A stretch of 47,745 bases of DNA from an uncultured Bacteroidota bacterium (GTDB taxonomy: Bacteria; Bacteroidota; Bacteroidia; Bacteroidales; F082), in assembly GCA_903957365.1 (NCBI GenBank), contig CAJBPB010000343.1:1-47745 (forward strand), read 5' to 3'. This document shows, one piece after another, positions 15,624 to 24,702 of the stretch. Positions within the stretch are counted from its first letter, which is position 1, and each line of letters opens with the position of its first letter. The notes under the pieces are model-generated. The model had not been told where the DNA came from, did no database searches, and worked only from the letters and a program-made list of their open reading frames with translations. Made by a program: the position numbers and the translations under genes.

Positions 15624-17942
15624 ATGATGAAAGAACAGGAAATCAGAATTTTACATTTGGAGGATCTCTCTTCAGATACAGAACTAGCAAAATATGAAAT
15701 TAAAAAGGTATTAAAGTATTTCGTAATACGGGTTGTCGAAACCGAAATAGATTTCCTTCACGAACTGGATGAGTTTAAACCTCATATTGTAATTTCAGAT
15801 TACCAGTTACCGAGTTTTAATGGTTTGTCAGCATTAAAAATTGTATTGGAAAAATACCCATTAACGCCGGTAATTATGTTAACCGGGTCAATGAACGAAG
15901 ACACGGCAGTTGTTTGCCTGAAAGCTGGTGCAACTGATTATGTAATCAAAGAGCATATAAAACGTCTGGGGCCAGCCATTTTGAATGCGATTGACCAGAC
16001 TGAAATAAAAATCGAGAAATTAAAAGCAGAGGAGGCGCTTCAAAAAAGTGAAGAAAAATTTAGAAGTCTTTTTGAAAATCATTCAGCTGTCAAACTACTG
16101 ATTGATGCAAAGACAGGCGACATTGTAGATGCCAACCCTGCTGCATCTAAATATTACGGATGGACAATAGCTGAACTTGAAAATCTTAACATTCGCAATA
16201 TCAGCACACTGTCTGAACAGGAATTGTTGATTGAATTAGATAACCTTCAATCACATCAGGGATTTCAATTTGATTTTATTCATCGGTTAAAAGATGGCTC
16301 ATTACGCGATGTAGAAGTCTTCAGCAGTAATATCATAATCGATGGAAAGGAATTTCTTCACTCTATCATTCATGATGTCACCGAAAAGAAAAAAGCTGAA
16401 AAGCAAATCAGCCTGATAAGTAAATCACTCGAGCAAAGTCCGGTAAGCGTTATAATTACAGATCCTTCAGGAAAAATACAATACATAAACACCAAATTCA
16501 CCCAGATAACAGGCTATTCATTTAAAGAAGTCGTTGGCAAAAATCCAAATATTCTAAAATCAGGAGAACAATCTGAAAGTTTTTATAAATGGATGTGGCA
16601 AACAATTTCATCTGGGAAAGAATGGTCGGGAGAAATGCATAACAAGAAAAAGAATGGTGAATTGTATTGGGAAAGTGTCGTTATTTCATCTTTGGTCGAT
16701 ACAAATGGAAAAATAACACATTATATCGGGATCAAAGAAGATATTACGGAACGAAAAAGAATGGTTCAGGAACTTGTTGCTGCCAAGGAAAAAGCGGAAG
16801 AAAACGAAAGATTAAAAACTGCATTCCTGCACAACATTTCGCATGAAATACGCACTCCGATGAACGCTATCGTTGGTTTTGCTACTTTGCTAAGCACTCC
16901 GGATCTTTCTGAAGATCAGATTTATCAGTTCACCGAAACGATTCTTGAAAGCAGCAATCAACTCCTTATGGTCATAAATGATATAATCAGTATTGCAACA
17001 ATAGAGGCCGGACAAGAGAAAACTGAATTTAAAGAAATAAATCTGAATAATCTGTGTAATCATGTTTTTGAACAATTCAGGCCGAAGGCCCAAGCCAGAA
17101 AACTAGAATTTCTAATTCATACTGATTTGACAGAAGAGCAGGCAAATATAAAGATTGATGAAACTAAATTGTTGCAGGTTTTGCACAATATTATTGATAA
17201 TGCATTGAAATTTACAAAAACAGGAAAAGTAACGTATGGATGTAAACTTATTCAAAATGCAAACAAACCATCTGAAATTGAGTTCTTTGTAAAAGATACG
17301 GGAATTGGAATAGATCCGGAAATGCATGATGAAATTTTTAAACGATTTCGTCAGGTTGAAAGTACAACCACCCGTCGTTTTGGTGGCTCAGGACTGGGAT
17401 TGTCCATCTCGAAAGCCTATATTGAACTTATGGGAGGTAAAATCTGGATCGAGTCGGAGTTAGACAAAGGTTCCACATTTTATTTCACCATTCCATATTT
17501 ACAATCAAATGAGATAATTACAGAAGAAATCATCACTGAAAATCCAATTACTCAAAAATTCTTATCAGATTTCGATGACAAAATGACTTTGTTGATTGCT
17601 GAGGATGAGGATTCAAATTTTATGCTGATCGAACATATACTAAATGAGCAGAATTTTATAATTCTAAGGGCCAACGATGGAGCCGAAGCTGTTGAATTAT
17701 GCAAAACCACAGCGGTCGATCTGGTTTTGATGGACATAAAAATGCCTGTTTTGGATGGATATGAAGCAACGAAACAGATCAGGGTTTTTAATGCAGATCT
17801 GCCAATTATAGCCTTAACAGCTTATACAACGCAGATAGATAAGAAAAACGCTTTGGAATGTGGCTGCAATGACCATATCAGTAAACCTTTCAGAAGAGCA
17901 GCTTTGATTAATAAAATTGACGAATTCCTTAATAAAAAATAA
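15624..17942 (+). CDS. Cytosolic hybrid histidine kinase (REC-PAS-PAS-HisKA-HATPase-REC)
   Basis: 772 residues (start ATG at 15624; ATG at 15627 is equally possible). The N-terminal receiver has D59 (VISDYQLPSFNG). Two PAS domains follow (about 143-260 and 267-390, the second ending GIKEDITERKR). HisKA has H407 in ISHEIRTPMNAIVGF, HATPase spans about 510-628 (DTGIGID, GGSGLGLSISKAY), and the C-terminal receiver has D704 (LMDIKMPVLDG). No membrane helices are seen. It is the last gene of the signalling block, 87 nt after the small response regulator's stop. No DNA-binding output domain is encoded in the block, so the final target lies elsewhere. Confidence 0.93.
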   Translation: MMKEQEIRILHLEDLSSDTELAKYEIKKVLKYFVIRVVETEIDFLHELDEFKPHIVISDYQLPSFNGLSALKIVLEKYPLTPVIMLTGSMNEDTAVVCLKAGATDYVIKEHIKRLGPAILNAIDQTEIKIEKLKAEEALQKSEEKFRSLFENHSAVKLLIDAKTGDIVDANPAASKYYGWTIAELENLNIRNISTLSEQELLIELDNLQSHQGFQFDFIHRLKDGSLRDVEVFSSNIIIDGKEFLHSIIHDVTEKKKAEKQISLISKSLEQSPVSVIITDPSGKIQYINTKFTQITGYSFKEVVGKNPNILKSGEQSESFYKWMWQTISSGKEWSGEMHNKKKNGELYWESVVISSLVDTNGKITHYIGIKEDITERKRMVQELVAAKEKAEENERLKTAFLHNISHEIRTPMNAIVGFATLLSTPDLSEDQIYQFTETILESSNQLLMVINDIISIATIEAGQEKTEFKEINLNNLCNHVFEQFRPKAQARKLEFLIHTDLTEEQANIKIDETKLLQVLHNIIDNALKFTKTGKVTYGCKLIQNANKPSEIEFFVKDTGIGIDPEMHDEIFKRFRQVESTTTRRFGGSGLGLSISKAYIELMGGKIWIESELDKGSTFYFTIPYLQSNEIITEEIITENPITQKFLSDFDDKMTLLIAEDEDSNFMLIEHILNEQNFIILRANDGAEAVELCKTTAVDLVLMDIKMPVLDGYEATKQIRVFNADLPIIALTAYTTQIDKKNALECGCNDHISKPFRRAALINKIDEFLNKK

Positions 17943-17965
17943 GACCTGCAGAGATTCGACTGCAG
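17930..17965 (-). terminator. Putative terminator of the TlpA-like gene
   Basis: Inverted repeat CTGCAG (17946-17951) and CTGCAG (17960-17965) has an 8-nt loop. Read on the minus strand it is followed by a T-rich tract (GTCTTATTTTTTATT). It sits between convergent genes and its T-tract overlaps the end of the hybrid kinase gene. Confidence 0.5.
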
Positions 17966-17980
17966 TGTCTAATCATGCAA

Positions 17981-18805
17981 TCAATGAACAACTAACATTT
18001 TACAATTATCGCTTTGTATTCCATCAGTCAGAATATGAACCTGATATATGCCTCCTGAAAGATTATTTACAGGCAATTGCACTGTGAAAGAACCTTTCAG
18101 ATATTCTCTGGCAGGCAATTCAATTACTTTTTCACCCAACAGATTAAATACTTCAAAACTTACTGCAGCGTCATGAACAACATTAATCTTCATATTGAAA
18201 ACACTTTTTACCGGGTTTGGAAAAGAACTTTCAAAACCAGTAAACTCGGCAGATTGTTTTTCTTCAATACCCACAGCAGAGCAGGATGCAGGAATTCCAC
18301 CCTGACCTTCAATCACACTGGCTAAATATTCTCCATTGGCAATTGGCCAGATGTCGCGTTCCACAATACTCTTGTCGGGAGCAATTAAAATGACAGTGGG
18401 ATAAGCAGTAATTCCATAAGTGTTACAAACTGCGGTTCCGCCACCTTCATCACCACTAACACTTGGAAATTTATTACCGGGCAAATTTTGGAAATTCTCC
18501 TCAAAAATGCGACATGCAGCATTGTCATCACCCAAATCCATACTTATAAAAACCACATTGCTGGTATTACAACCAAAATACTGAAATGCAAGTTGAACCT
18601 TGGGAGTGTTTTGCTGACATGGTACACAGGTGCAATAAAAAAAATCAATTAATACAAACTTATTGCTATTGAGTGTGTTAAACAGGTTGAATGAATTTCC
18701 ATCGAGGTCAGTCACCGTAAAATCTTCAGCTACAGTTAAAGAAGTTTGAGCACTTACCGGTACAACAAACCACAAAAACATCAGAAACGTAAAGAATTTT
18801 TTCAT
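17981..18805 (-). CDS. TlpA/redoxin-like thioredoxin-fold protein with T9SS sorting domain
   Basis: 274 residues. The signal peptide ends near residue 20 (VVPVSAQ). A thioredoxin-fold domain (about 25-170) carries the redox motif CVPC within FFYCTCVPCQQNTPK, with a cis-Pro-type AYPTVILI segment later. The C-terminal ~75 residues (FPNPVKSVF to the end) form a T9SS type A sorting domain. The protein is therefore likely exported and delivered to the surface, where it may act as a thiol-disulfide oxidoreductase; the substrate is unknown. An extra Cys pair flanks the motif (YCTCVPC). It is a single gene with its own promoter and terminator, convergent with the kinase block and divergent from the ModE-like gene. 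Confidence 0.87.
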   Translation of the reverse strand: MKKFFTFLMFLWFVVPVSAQTSLTVAEDFTVTDLDGNSFNLFNTLNSNKFVLIDFFYCTCVPCQQNTPKVQLAFQYFGCNTSNVVFISMDLGDDNAACRIFEENFQNLPGNKFPSVSGDEGGGTAVCNTYGITAYPTVILIAPDKSIVERDIWPIANGEYLASVIEGQGGIPASCSAVGIEEKQSAEFTGFESSFPNPVKSVFNMKINVVHDAAVSFEVFNLLGEKVIELPAREYLKGSFTVQLPVNNLSGGIYQVHILTDGIQSDNCKMLVVH

Positions 18806-18835
18806 AATTTATTAGTTTTAAGTAAATTAGTACTA

Positions 18836-18843
18836 CAAAGATA
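18836..18843 (-). promoter_or_regulatory. Putative promoter -7 element
   Basis: The minus strand reads TATCTTTG (TAnnTTTG), 30 nt before the start of the TlpA-like gene. The -33 region is T-rich without an exact TTTG. Confidence 0.5.
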
Positions 18844-19090
18844 GATGATGTATTTTAAAAACTAATCTATAAAAATAATTATTTGCTCAACAATGAAAAG
18901 GATATCAGGCGAATCGCCAATTTTGTAAAGTTTTAACTTTTGTTAGAAATAAGGTAACTCTTCGGTCTTTAATTAAATACAAAATTATAAATACCATGGA
19001 TTAGCTTTAATAGGGTAAATAGTTACGAATTAAGATGCAATGTATGATGAATCATATGGAAGATCACAAATTATAAACCAAACTTCACCG

Positions 19091-19450
19091 ATGAATAATC
19101 TGACAATAAAATACAAAATCTGGCTCGAAACAGAAGATAATAAAAGTGTGCTTGGTGAAGGTAAATGCAGGCTGCTAAAGACAATCAGCGAAACAGGATC
19201 TTTGAAAGAGGCAATGAAAATACATCATCTCACCTATCGCAAAACCTGGGACAACTTAAATAAAATTGAAAACACTCTTGGATTTCCCATCATCGAACGG
19301 CATCGTGGTGGTAAGGAAGGCGGAAAAACCATGCTTACCAGACAAGGTCAGGCCATTGTTAATGCATTTGATAAATTTCATAATGACTATGACAATCTGA
19401 TCAAAAAGGGTTTGGATGATACTTTGAGCGAGATCAATAAACATTTATAG
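19091..19450 (+). CDS. ModE-like winged helix-turn-helix regulator
   Basis: 119 residues from the ATG at 19091 (MNNLTIKYKIWLE). An in-frame ATG at 19040 would add 17 residues that do not look family-like. The protein covers the N-terminal DNA-binding domain of ModE/LysR-type regulators: a beta start, the GEGKCRLLKTISETGSLKEA helix-turn-helix, TYRKTWDNLNKIE recognition helix and a wing with a Gly-rich KEGGKTMLTRQG. The C-terminal molybdate-binding (MOP) domains of full ModE are absent, as is usual in short Bacteroidota homologues. No molybdate transport or molybdopterin genes lie nearby, so its ligand and target cannot be inferred; pruA begins 98 nt downstream. Confidence 0.8.
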   Translation: MNNLTIKYKIWLETEDNKSVLGEGKCRLLKTISETGSLKEAMKIHHLTYRKTWDNLNKIENTLGFPIIERHRGGKEGGKTMLTRQGQAIVNAFDKFHNDYDNLIKKGLDDTLSEINKHL

Positions 19451-19490
19451 GTGTTCGTGTGTTGTAACTAAAGAAACTTTCTAAAAGTAA

Positions 19491-19522
19491 TTTGTTTAAC
19501 ACTACCGAATTGCATAATTTTG
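19491..19522 (+). promoter_or_regulatory. Canonical Bacteroidota promoter of pruA
   Basis: TTTG (19491-19494), 20 nt, then TAATTTTG (19515-19522). Both boxes and the spacing match the Bacteroidota consensus TTTG-N19-21-TAnnTTTG. The predicted transcript begins about 20 nt before the pruA start codon. Confidence 0.75.
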
Positions 19523-19548
19523 CAACTCGAAAAAAATTATAAAACCTT

Positions 19549-21177
19549 ATGAATAATGCAATATTTTCGTTCGACAGTCCACAAAACGAGCCAATTCTAC
19601 AGTACGCTCCCGGAAGCAAAGAACGCAGCCAGATTATCGCGGAATTAGAACGCCAGCAAAACATTCAAATTGAAATTCCATTGATCATCGGAGGTAAAGA
19701 AATCAGAACCGGAAAAACCGGAAAAGTTGTGATGCCTCACAACCATGGAAAAACCCTGGCGATCTATCATCTGGCTTCCGAAAAAGAAGTAAATCTTGCC
19801 ATTGAACTTGCGCTGAAAGCCAAAGAGATGTGGGAAAATATTTCCTGGATTGAGCGATCTTCCATCATGCTTCGTGCTGCTGAACTTATTTCGAAAAAAT
19901 ACAGGAATCTTTTGGTAGCAGCCACGATGCTGGGCCAGGATAAAAGCGTGTTTCAGGCCGAAATTGATGCTGCCTGCGAAGTAATTGATTTTCTGAGATA
20001 CAATGTATATTTTGCCTCTCAGATATACAGCGAACAACCAAAATCAGAATTCAGTCAGTTGAACCGCATGGAATACCGTGCACTGGAAGGATTCATTTTC
20101 ACTGTATCGCCATTCAACTTCACTGCGATTGCGTCAAACCTGAATATGGCTGTTGTCCTGATGGGAAATACAACTGTTTGGAAACCAGCAACTACCTCGC
20201 TCCTATCCAATTATTACCTGATGAAAATTTTTCAGGAGGCAGGACTCCCGGACGGTGTTATTAATTTTGTACCCGGACCAGGTTCAGTAATCGGAAATAC
20301 TGTACTTAAACATAAAGATCTGGCAGGCATTCATTTCACCGGATCAAACAATACTTTTGAAAGTCTGTGGCTCGGTGTGGCACAAAATCTTACCAAATAT
20401 GTTTCATACCCAAAACTGGTTGGAGAAACCGGTGGTAAGGATTTTATTTTTGTGCATAATTCAGCCAATCCTACCGAGGTAGCGACTGCCGTTGTGCGTG
20501 GTGCCTTCGAATACCAGGGCCAAAAATGCTCAGCCGCCTCACGAGCCTATATTCCTGCCTCACTTTGGAATGAGATAAAACAACATGTAATTGATCAGGT
20601 TTCAAGAATAAAAGTGGGCGATATTGCTGATTTTGACAATTTCATGAATGCTGTTATTGATGAAAACTCATATGATAATATCATGCAATATATCGATACT
20701 GCGAAGAAATCACCTGATTGTGAGATCATTGCCGGAGGAACGGGTGACAAATCCTTTGGGTATTTCATTCAGCCAACCGTTATACATACCACCAATCCAA
20801 AGTTCATAACGATGGAGGAAGAGATTTTCGGACCTGTTATGACAATCTATGTTTATGAGGATAAAAAATACGAAGAAACTCTGAATTTATGCAACAGTAC
20901 TTCGAAGTTTGCTCTCACTGGCTCTATTTTTTCAAATGATAAATATGCCATGATTCTGGCATGTAAAATCCTGCGTTATGCGGCTGGCAATTTCTACATC
21001 AACGATAAACCATCTGGAGCCATGGTAGGCTTGCAACCTTTTGGCGGATCGAGGGCATCGGGAACAAACGATAAAGCAGGTGGAAACTTGAATTTATTGC
21101 GATGGATCAGTCCCAGAACTATTAAAGAAACCTTTATTCCCGCGCAGGATTTTCCATATCCTTATATGGATAAATAA
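19549..21177 (+). CDS. pruA: L-glutamate gamma-semialdehyde (P5C) dehydrogenase
   Basis: This 542-residue aldehyde dehydrogenase oxidises glutamate semialdehyde, in equilibrium with pyrroline-5-carboxylate, to glutamate with NAD+; it is the second step of proline catabolism. The catalytic cysteine is C327 in GQKCSAASRAYIP and the general base is E293 in VGETGGKDF. The coenzyme loop ends FTGSNNTF. The C-terminal PFGGSRASGTNDKAGG is typical of the stand-alone P5C dehydrogenase group (length about 540). It is monocistronic, with a consensus promoter and a downstream hairpin. No proline dehydrogenase gene is in the window. Confidence 0.95.
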   Translation: MNNAIFSFDSPQNEPILQYAPGSKERSQIIAELERQQNIQIEIPLIIGGKEIRTGKTGKVVMPHNHGKTLAIYHLASEKEVNLAIELALKAKEMWENISWIERSSIMLRAAELISKKYRNLLVAATMLGQDKSVFQAEIDAACEVIDFLRYNVYFASQIYSEQPKSEFSQLNRMEYRALEGFIFTVSPFNFTAIASNLNMAVVLMGNTTVWKPATTSLLSNYYLMKIFQEAGLPDGVINFVPGPGSVIGNTVLKHKDLAGIHFTGSNNTFESLWLGVAQNLTKYVSYPKLVGETGGKDFIFVHNSANPTEVATAVVRGAFEYQGQKCSAASRAYIPASLWNEIKQHVIDQVSRIKVGDIADFDNFMNAVIDENSYDNIMQYIDTAKKSPDCEIIAGGTGDKSFGYFIQPTVIHTTNPKFITMEEEIFGPVMTIYVYEDKKYEETLNLCNSTSKFALTGSIFSNDKYAMILACKILRYAAGNFYINDKPSGAMVGLQPFGGSRASGTNDKAGGNLNLLRWISPRTIKETFIPAQDFPYPYMDK

Positions 21178-21207
21178 CATAAAAGGAACAATTCAGTCAT
21201 TACATTC

Positions 21208-21241
21208 AAAAGGAAAGAGGGTAACTTCTTTCCTTTTTTTT
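21208..21241 (+). terminator. Rho-independent terminator of pruA
   Basis: Stem AAAGGAAAGA and TCTTTCCTTT with an 8-nt loop, followed by a run of T's, 31 nt past the pruA stop. The stem is AT-rich but long. Confidence 0.7.
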
Positions 21242-21305
21242 ATTGATAGAGTAAGGTATAATTCATTTTATTATCTTGCGTCAGAAATAATCAAAACTAA
21301 AACCT

Positions 21306-21845
21306 ATGCACAACCTAATCAGCATAAACTCGATTGAAGATATTCTGCCGGAATACAGGAACACTCCCATAGAATCACTTTTTTGTTATCATAATCTCGA
21401 ACAAGAACACAAATTCTATGAAAGGGCAGAGTTATTGGTTGGTATGTGTATGGATAACAGAAAACATCTGCATATTCCTGATAATTTCGCATACATTATT
21501 CGCTCAGGTGGTGCCAATTTAAAATACAGCGAATTCAAGGTTTCCTATGCTATCGCTGTTGGTAACGTAAGTCATATCGCACTGATCGGTCATAACCAAT
21601 GCGGGATGGTGAATCTAGTGGCTCGCCGCAATGAGTTTATCGACGGTTTGGTTAAAACAGCAGGTTGGAAAAGGGAAACAGCTGAAGAACATTTTATGCA
21701 ATTTGCACCTTTGTTTGAAATTGGTAATGAAAAAAACTTCATTCTTACTGAAACCACTCGACTCCGGCTTCGCTATCCAAAAGTGACAATCGCGCCATTG
21801 CTTTATCTGGTTGAAGATAACAAATTGTATTTAATTGAAGAATAA
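21306..21845 (+). CDS. Beta-carbonic anhydrase-like protein
   Basis: This 179-residue protein has the beta-class zinc site: C48 and the Asp-Arg dyad D50/R52 in CMDNR, and H96 and C99 in GHNQCG, with RSGGA at 66-70. Enzymes of this class interconvert CO2 and bicarbonate. It is somewhat short and has a divergent C-terminus, so either true carbonic anhydrase activity or a carbonic anhydrase-like role is possible. It lies between pruA (behind a terminator) and the SLC13 permease (145 nt downstream, with its own possible promoter), so it may be a single gene. Bicarbonate supply would suit the carboxylating reactions suggested for the nearby citrate genes, but this is inference. Confidence 0.78.
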   Translation: MHNLISINSIEDILPEYRNTPIESLFCYHNLEQEHKFYERAELLVGMCMDNRKHLHIPDNFAYIIRSGGANLKYSEFKVSYAIAVGNVSHIALIGHNQCGMVNLVARRNEFIDGLVKTAGWKRETAEEHFMQFAPLFEIGNEKNFILTETTRLRLRYPKVTIAPLLYLVEDNKLYLIEE

Positions 21846-21903
21846 TTGATTTAGTCGGAATGCAGTAAAACTTTCACACAGATGCAATTCTATTGAATGT
21901 TGA

Positions 21904-21932
21904 TTGGCAAATCTGTTTTTATAATACCTTTA
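21904..21932 (+). promoter_or_regulatory. Possible promoter of the SLC13 gene
   Basis: TTG (21904-21906), 18 nt, then TACCTTTA (21925-21932), which differs from TAnnTTTG only in the last base. It lies 58 nt before the permease start. Confidence 0.35.
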
Positions 21933-21990
21933 TTGCTGATGTCAATTTTTATAGTCTGGGATTAGTAATTAGGAAGAGAATAATCTACAA

Positions 21991-23454
21991 ATGAACTGGA
22001 TAAAACAAAATCGATACTGGTTTTCAATTTTTTCAGGCATAATTTTAGCCTCAGGTGTCTATTTTTTTAATCCTTTCGGATTAAATGCTCAGGCAGCAAA
22101 AGTTGTTGCAGTTGCCGTGCTTATGATTATATGGTGGGTTTCGGAAGCATTACCACTTCCTGTTGTTGCATTACTGCCAATTGTTTTGCATCCTTTGTTT
22201 AAAATCAGCACAATTGAAGAAACCACGAAAGCCTACAGCAATCCTGTAATTTTCTTGTTTATGGGTGGCTTTTTAATCGGACTTGCTATCGAGAAATGGA
22301 ACCTGCACAAACGAATCGCCCTGAATATTGTGAAACGCACCGGAACAAGTGGTGACCGTATCATTCTGGGTTTCATCATTGCCACCGGATTCCTGAGCAT
22401 GTGGTTAAGTAATACGGCCACAACAATGATGATGTTTCCAATCGCCATGAGTGTGATTATTGTAATGAAAAAACATGAACAGCCTGGCACCAATATGTTT
22501 AATTTTTCACTTGTGTTGATGCTCGTAATCGCATACGCAAGCAATATCGGCGGAATGGCAACCATTATCGGGACACCGCCAAACGTAGCATTCATCGCCT
22601 TTATTGAAAAAAAGTATAATTATACGATTCAATTTGTCGACTGGATGTTGTTATGTGTCCCGCTTGTAATTGTATTACTCGCGTCACTGTATTTTATCCT
22701 GGTTAAGTTGTTATATCCAAGCAGAATCATCAATAGTCCGGAAGCCAACAGTTTTATCAATTCCGAAATCCAATCGCTTGGAAAATTAACAATTGCTGAA
22801 AAACGGGTACTTGTAATATTCTGCGCTACCGCCCTGCTTTGGATCAGCCGTGATTTATTAAATCAACTTCATCTGTTTAAACTTGATGATAATATGATTG
22901 CGATTATGGGCGCCCTTGCATTGTTTGCCACACCGAGTGGAAGCCTGGAAGGCAAGAAAATAAAAATGGTGTTGGAATGGCAGGACACATCCAAAATGGC
23001 TTGGGGAATATTGTTGTTATTCGGTGGCGGTCTGGCGATGGCTGGCTCACTCGAAAAGGCCGGTATAATGGACCAGATTGGACAATGGTTAGCGGGTTTC
23101 AGCGGTAATTCGGGATTTGTTCTGGTTTTGATGACCGTTGTTATTTCTATATTTTTAAGCGAGTTTACCAGCAATGTGGCTCAGGTTATTGTGATGGCTC
23201 CTGTGTTGGCTGCTTTGGCTGATGCACTTCACATTGATCCGCTTTTATTAGGAATTCCAATGACTTTGGCGGCAAGTGCAGCTGGGATGATGCCAATGGG
23301 GACTCCTCCCAATGCCATTGTTTTCAGCAGTGGTTTCATTGGTTTAAAAGACATGATCAAAGCAGGCTTTGTAATGAATCTGATTAGTATAATCATCATT
23401 ACTTTGTTTTCCTGGTATGTTTTGCCATTGGTAATGAGTATGTCAATAAAGTAG
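21991..23454 (+). CDS. SLC13/DASS family sodium-coupled di- or tricarboxylate transporter
   Basis: This 487-residue inner-membrane protein has about eleven to twelve hydrophobic segments. Both signature hairpins of the DASS family are present: WLSNTATTMMM in the first half and FTSNVAQVIVMAP in the second. Each repeat also carries a GTPPN loop (IIGTPPNVAFIAF and MPMGTPPNAIVFSSG). Family members take up succinate, malate, fumarate, citrate or, less often, sulfate, together with Na+. The DASS rather than sulfate type is favoured because no RCK/TrkA-C insert is visible. The nearby citrate lyase and aconitase genes make citrate or a C4-dicarboxylate a reasonable substrate; that is inference. Confidence 0.9.
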   Translation: MNWIKQNRYWFSIFSGIILASGVYFFNPFGLNAQAAKVVAVAVLMIIWWVSEALPLPVVALLPIVLHPLFKISTIEETTKAYSNPVIFLFMGGFLIGLAIEKWNLHKRIALNIVKRTGTSGDRIILGFIIATGFLSMWLSNTATTMMMFPIAMSVIIVMKKHEQPGTNMFNFSLVLMLVIAYASNIGGMATIIGTPPNVAFIAFIEKKYNYTIQFVDWMLLCVPLVIVLLASLYFILVKLLYPSRIINSPEANSFINSEIQSLGKLTIAEKRVLVIFCATALLWISRDLLNQLHLFKLDDNMIAIMGALALFATPSGSLEGKKIKMVLEWQDTSKMAWGILLLFGGGLAMAGSLEKAGIMDQIGQWLAGFSGNSGFVLVLMTVVISIFLSEFTSNVAQVIVMAPVLAALADALHIDPLLLGIPMTLAASAAGMMPMGTPPNAIVFSSGFIGLKDMIKAGFVMNLISIIIITLFSWYVLPLVMSMSIK

Positions 23455-23484
23455 AAACGAATATAATTAGAAAAATAAACTACG

Positions 23485-23802
23485 ATGATAACAAGATCAG
23501 CAGAGGGAAAACACCGTGAATTTAAAGGAATTCATTTTGACGTGCTTGCGACAGGAGAAAATTCAATGGTCACCCGAATGTCATTTAACACAAATGATAT
23601 TGTGCCTTTACATGCACATCCCAATGAACAATGTGGCTATGTTGTTTCAGGTGAATACATATTAACAATCGGAAAAATCTCAGATTCGTTGTTCTCTGGT
23701 GATAGCTATACCATTCCTGGCAATGTTGAACATGCACTTGTAGTAATCGCCGGTGGCACGATTATCGATTTTTTTACACCGCCCAGAAAGGATTATCTTT
23801 GA
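23485..23802 (+). CDS. Small cupin-domain protein
   Basis: 105 residues forming one cupin barrel. Cupin motif 1 is visible as LHAHPNEQCGYVVSGEY (two His, a Glu/Gln region and Gly), and motif 2 as GDSYTIPGNVEHALVV with its His. This would bind one metal ion. Single cupins act as sugar or acid isomerases, dioxygenases or ligand-binding regulators, and the specific role cannot be told from sequence. It begins 30 nt after the permease stop and probably shares its transcript, which hints at a role with the transported acid. Confidence 0.82.
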   Translation: MITRSAEGKHREFKGIHFDVLATGENSMVTRMSFNTNDIVPLHAHPNEQCGYVVSGEYILTIGKISDSLFSGDSYTIPGNVEHALVVIAGGTIIDFFTPPRKDYL

Positions 23803-23847
23803 GAATAAATTCATAAATCACAAGGCATTCTTTCATGAATTCATAAA

Positions 23848-24078
23848 ATGAAAACAAAAGTCAAACCTAAAACAACCTGGAACTCTCAGGATAATCCTGA
23901 TAACTGGAAATGGGGTTTATTCTATTATAATAAACTCGATAATCGTATATTCCCTCCTAAACGAATCCCAGGAATGGGTTGGACAATAAATTTTGCCAAT
24001 CCCTACTCCTACCTTGCCTTTTTGGCATTGTTAGGATGCGTTTTAGCCATTATTTTAATCGACATGTATCTAATTTAG
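23848..24078 (+). CDS. DUF5808-like small membrane protein
   Basis: 76 residues. The N-terminal half has the pattern NPDNWKWGLFYYNKLDNRIFPPKR, typical in spacing for DUF5808 proteins (a Trp/Tyr-rich stretch followed by a basic RIPGMGWTINFANP segment). The C-terminal third is one hydrophobic helix (YLAFLALLGCVLAIILIDMYL). It is likely anchored in the inner membrane; the function is unknown. It follows the cupin gene by 45 nt and precedes the acetyltransferase by 28 nt. Confidence 0.75.
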   Translation: MKTKVKPKTTWNSQDNPDNWKWGLFYYNKLDNRIFPPKRIPGMGWTINFANPYSYLAFLALLGCVLAIILIDMYLI

Positions 24079-24106
24079 GTAATATGAACTGTCAGATGAC
24101 CAAACC

Positions 24107-24598
24107 ATGGAATTAACTTTCAGGCAAATCGATCAAAATGACAATGTTGTCCTTGCTGACCTCATCCGAAAAGTATTCCGCGAATTTGGAATTGATCAGC
24201 CTGGAACCGTTTATACCGATCCCACCACAGATCATTTATTCGAATTATTCTCAACCCCGAATTCGATTTATTGGGTTGCGGAAGAATACGGTAAGATCAT
24301 CGGTGGTTGCGGAATCTACCCAACAGATGGTCTTCCATCTGGCTGCGCCGAACTGGTTAAATTATACTTGTTACCCGAATCACGAGGTAAAGGAATTGGA
24401 CTTGCACTTATGCAAAAAAGCATTGCTTCTGCCATTGATTTTGGTTTCAAACAAATATATCTCGAGAGTTTACCAGAATTGAGCAAAGCTGTTAATATGT
24501 ATGAAAAAGCCGGCTTCCGACATATAAGTGAACCGCTTGGAAACTCCGGACATTTCGCATGTAATATCAGGATGTTAATAGATTTGCAAAGCAACTGA
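24107..24598 (+). CDS. GNAT family N-acetyltransferase
   Basis: 163 residues with the GNAT fold, which transfers acetyl from acetyl-CoA to an amine. Motif A reads LYLLPESRGKGIGLALMQ, with the R-x-x-G-x-G pyrophosphate-binding loop; motif B reads YLESLPELSKAVNMYEKAGF. An acidic beta strand (GGCGIYP) precedes. The substrate is unknown. It is the last gene of a likely SLC13-cupin-DUF5808-GNAT transcript; a strong promoter for the citrate lyase operon begins 11 nt after its stop. Confidence 0.88.
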   Translation: MELTFRQIDQNDNVVLADLIRKVFREFGIDQPGTVYTDPTTDHLFELFSTPNSIYWVAEEYGKIIGGCGIYPTDGLPSGCAELVKLYLLPESRGKGIGLALMQKSIASAIDFGFKQIYLESLPELSKAVNMYEKAGFRHISEPLGNSGHFACNIRMLIDLQSN

Positions 24599-24608
24599 TT
24601 CTTTCCTT

Positions 24609-24639
24609 TGCAGTTTCAAACTTATTGGCTATTTTTGTT
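24609..24639 (+). promoter_or_regulatory. Canonical promoter of the citrate lyase operon
   Basis: TTTG (24609-24612), 19 nt, then TATTTTTG (24632-24639); both boxes and spacing fit the Bacteroidota consensus. It predicts a transcript start near 24646 and a long AT-rich leader of about 140 nt before the first gene. Confidence 0.68.
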
Positions 24640-24702
24640 TGCAATATAAGTTGTTTAGCAGTAATTTTAATTTATTAAATAATTGTAATTAAGCATATTA
24701 TA

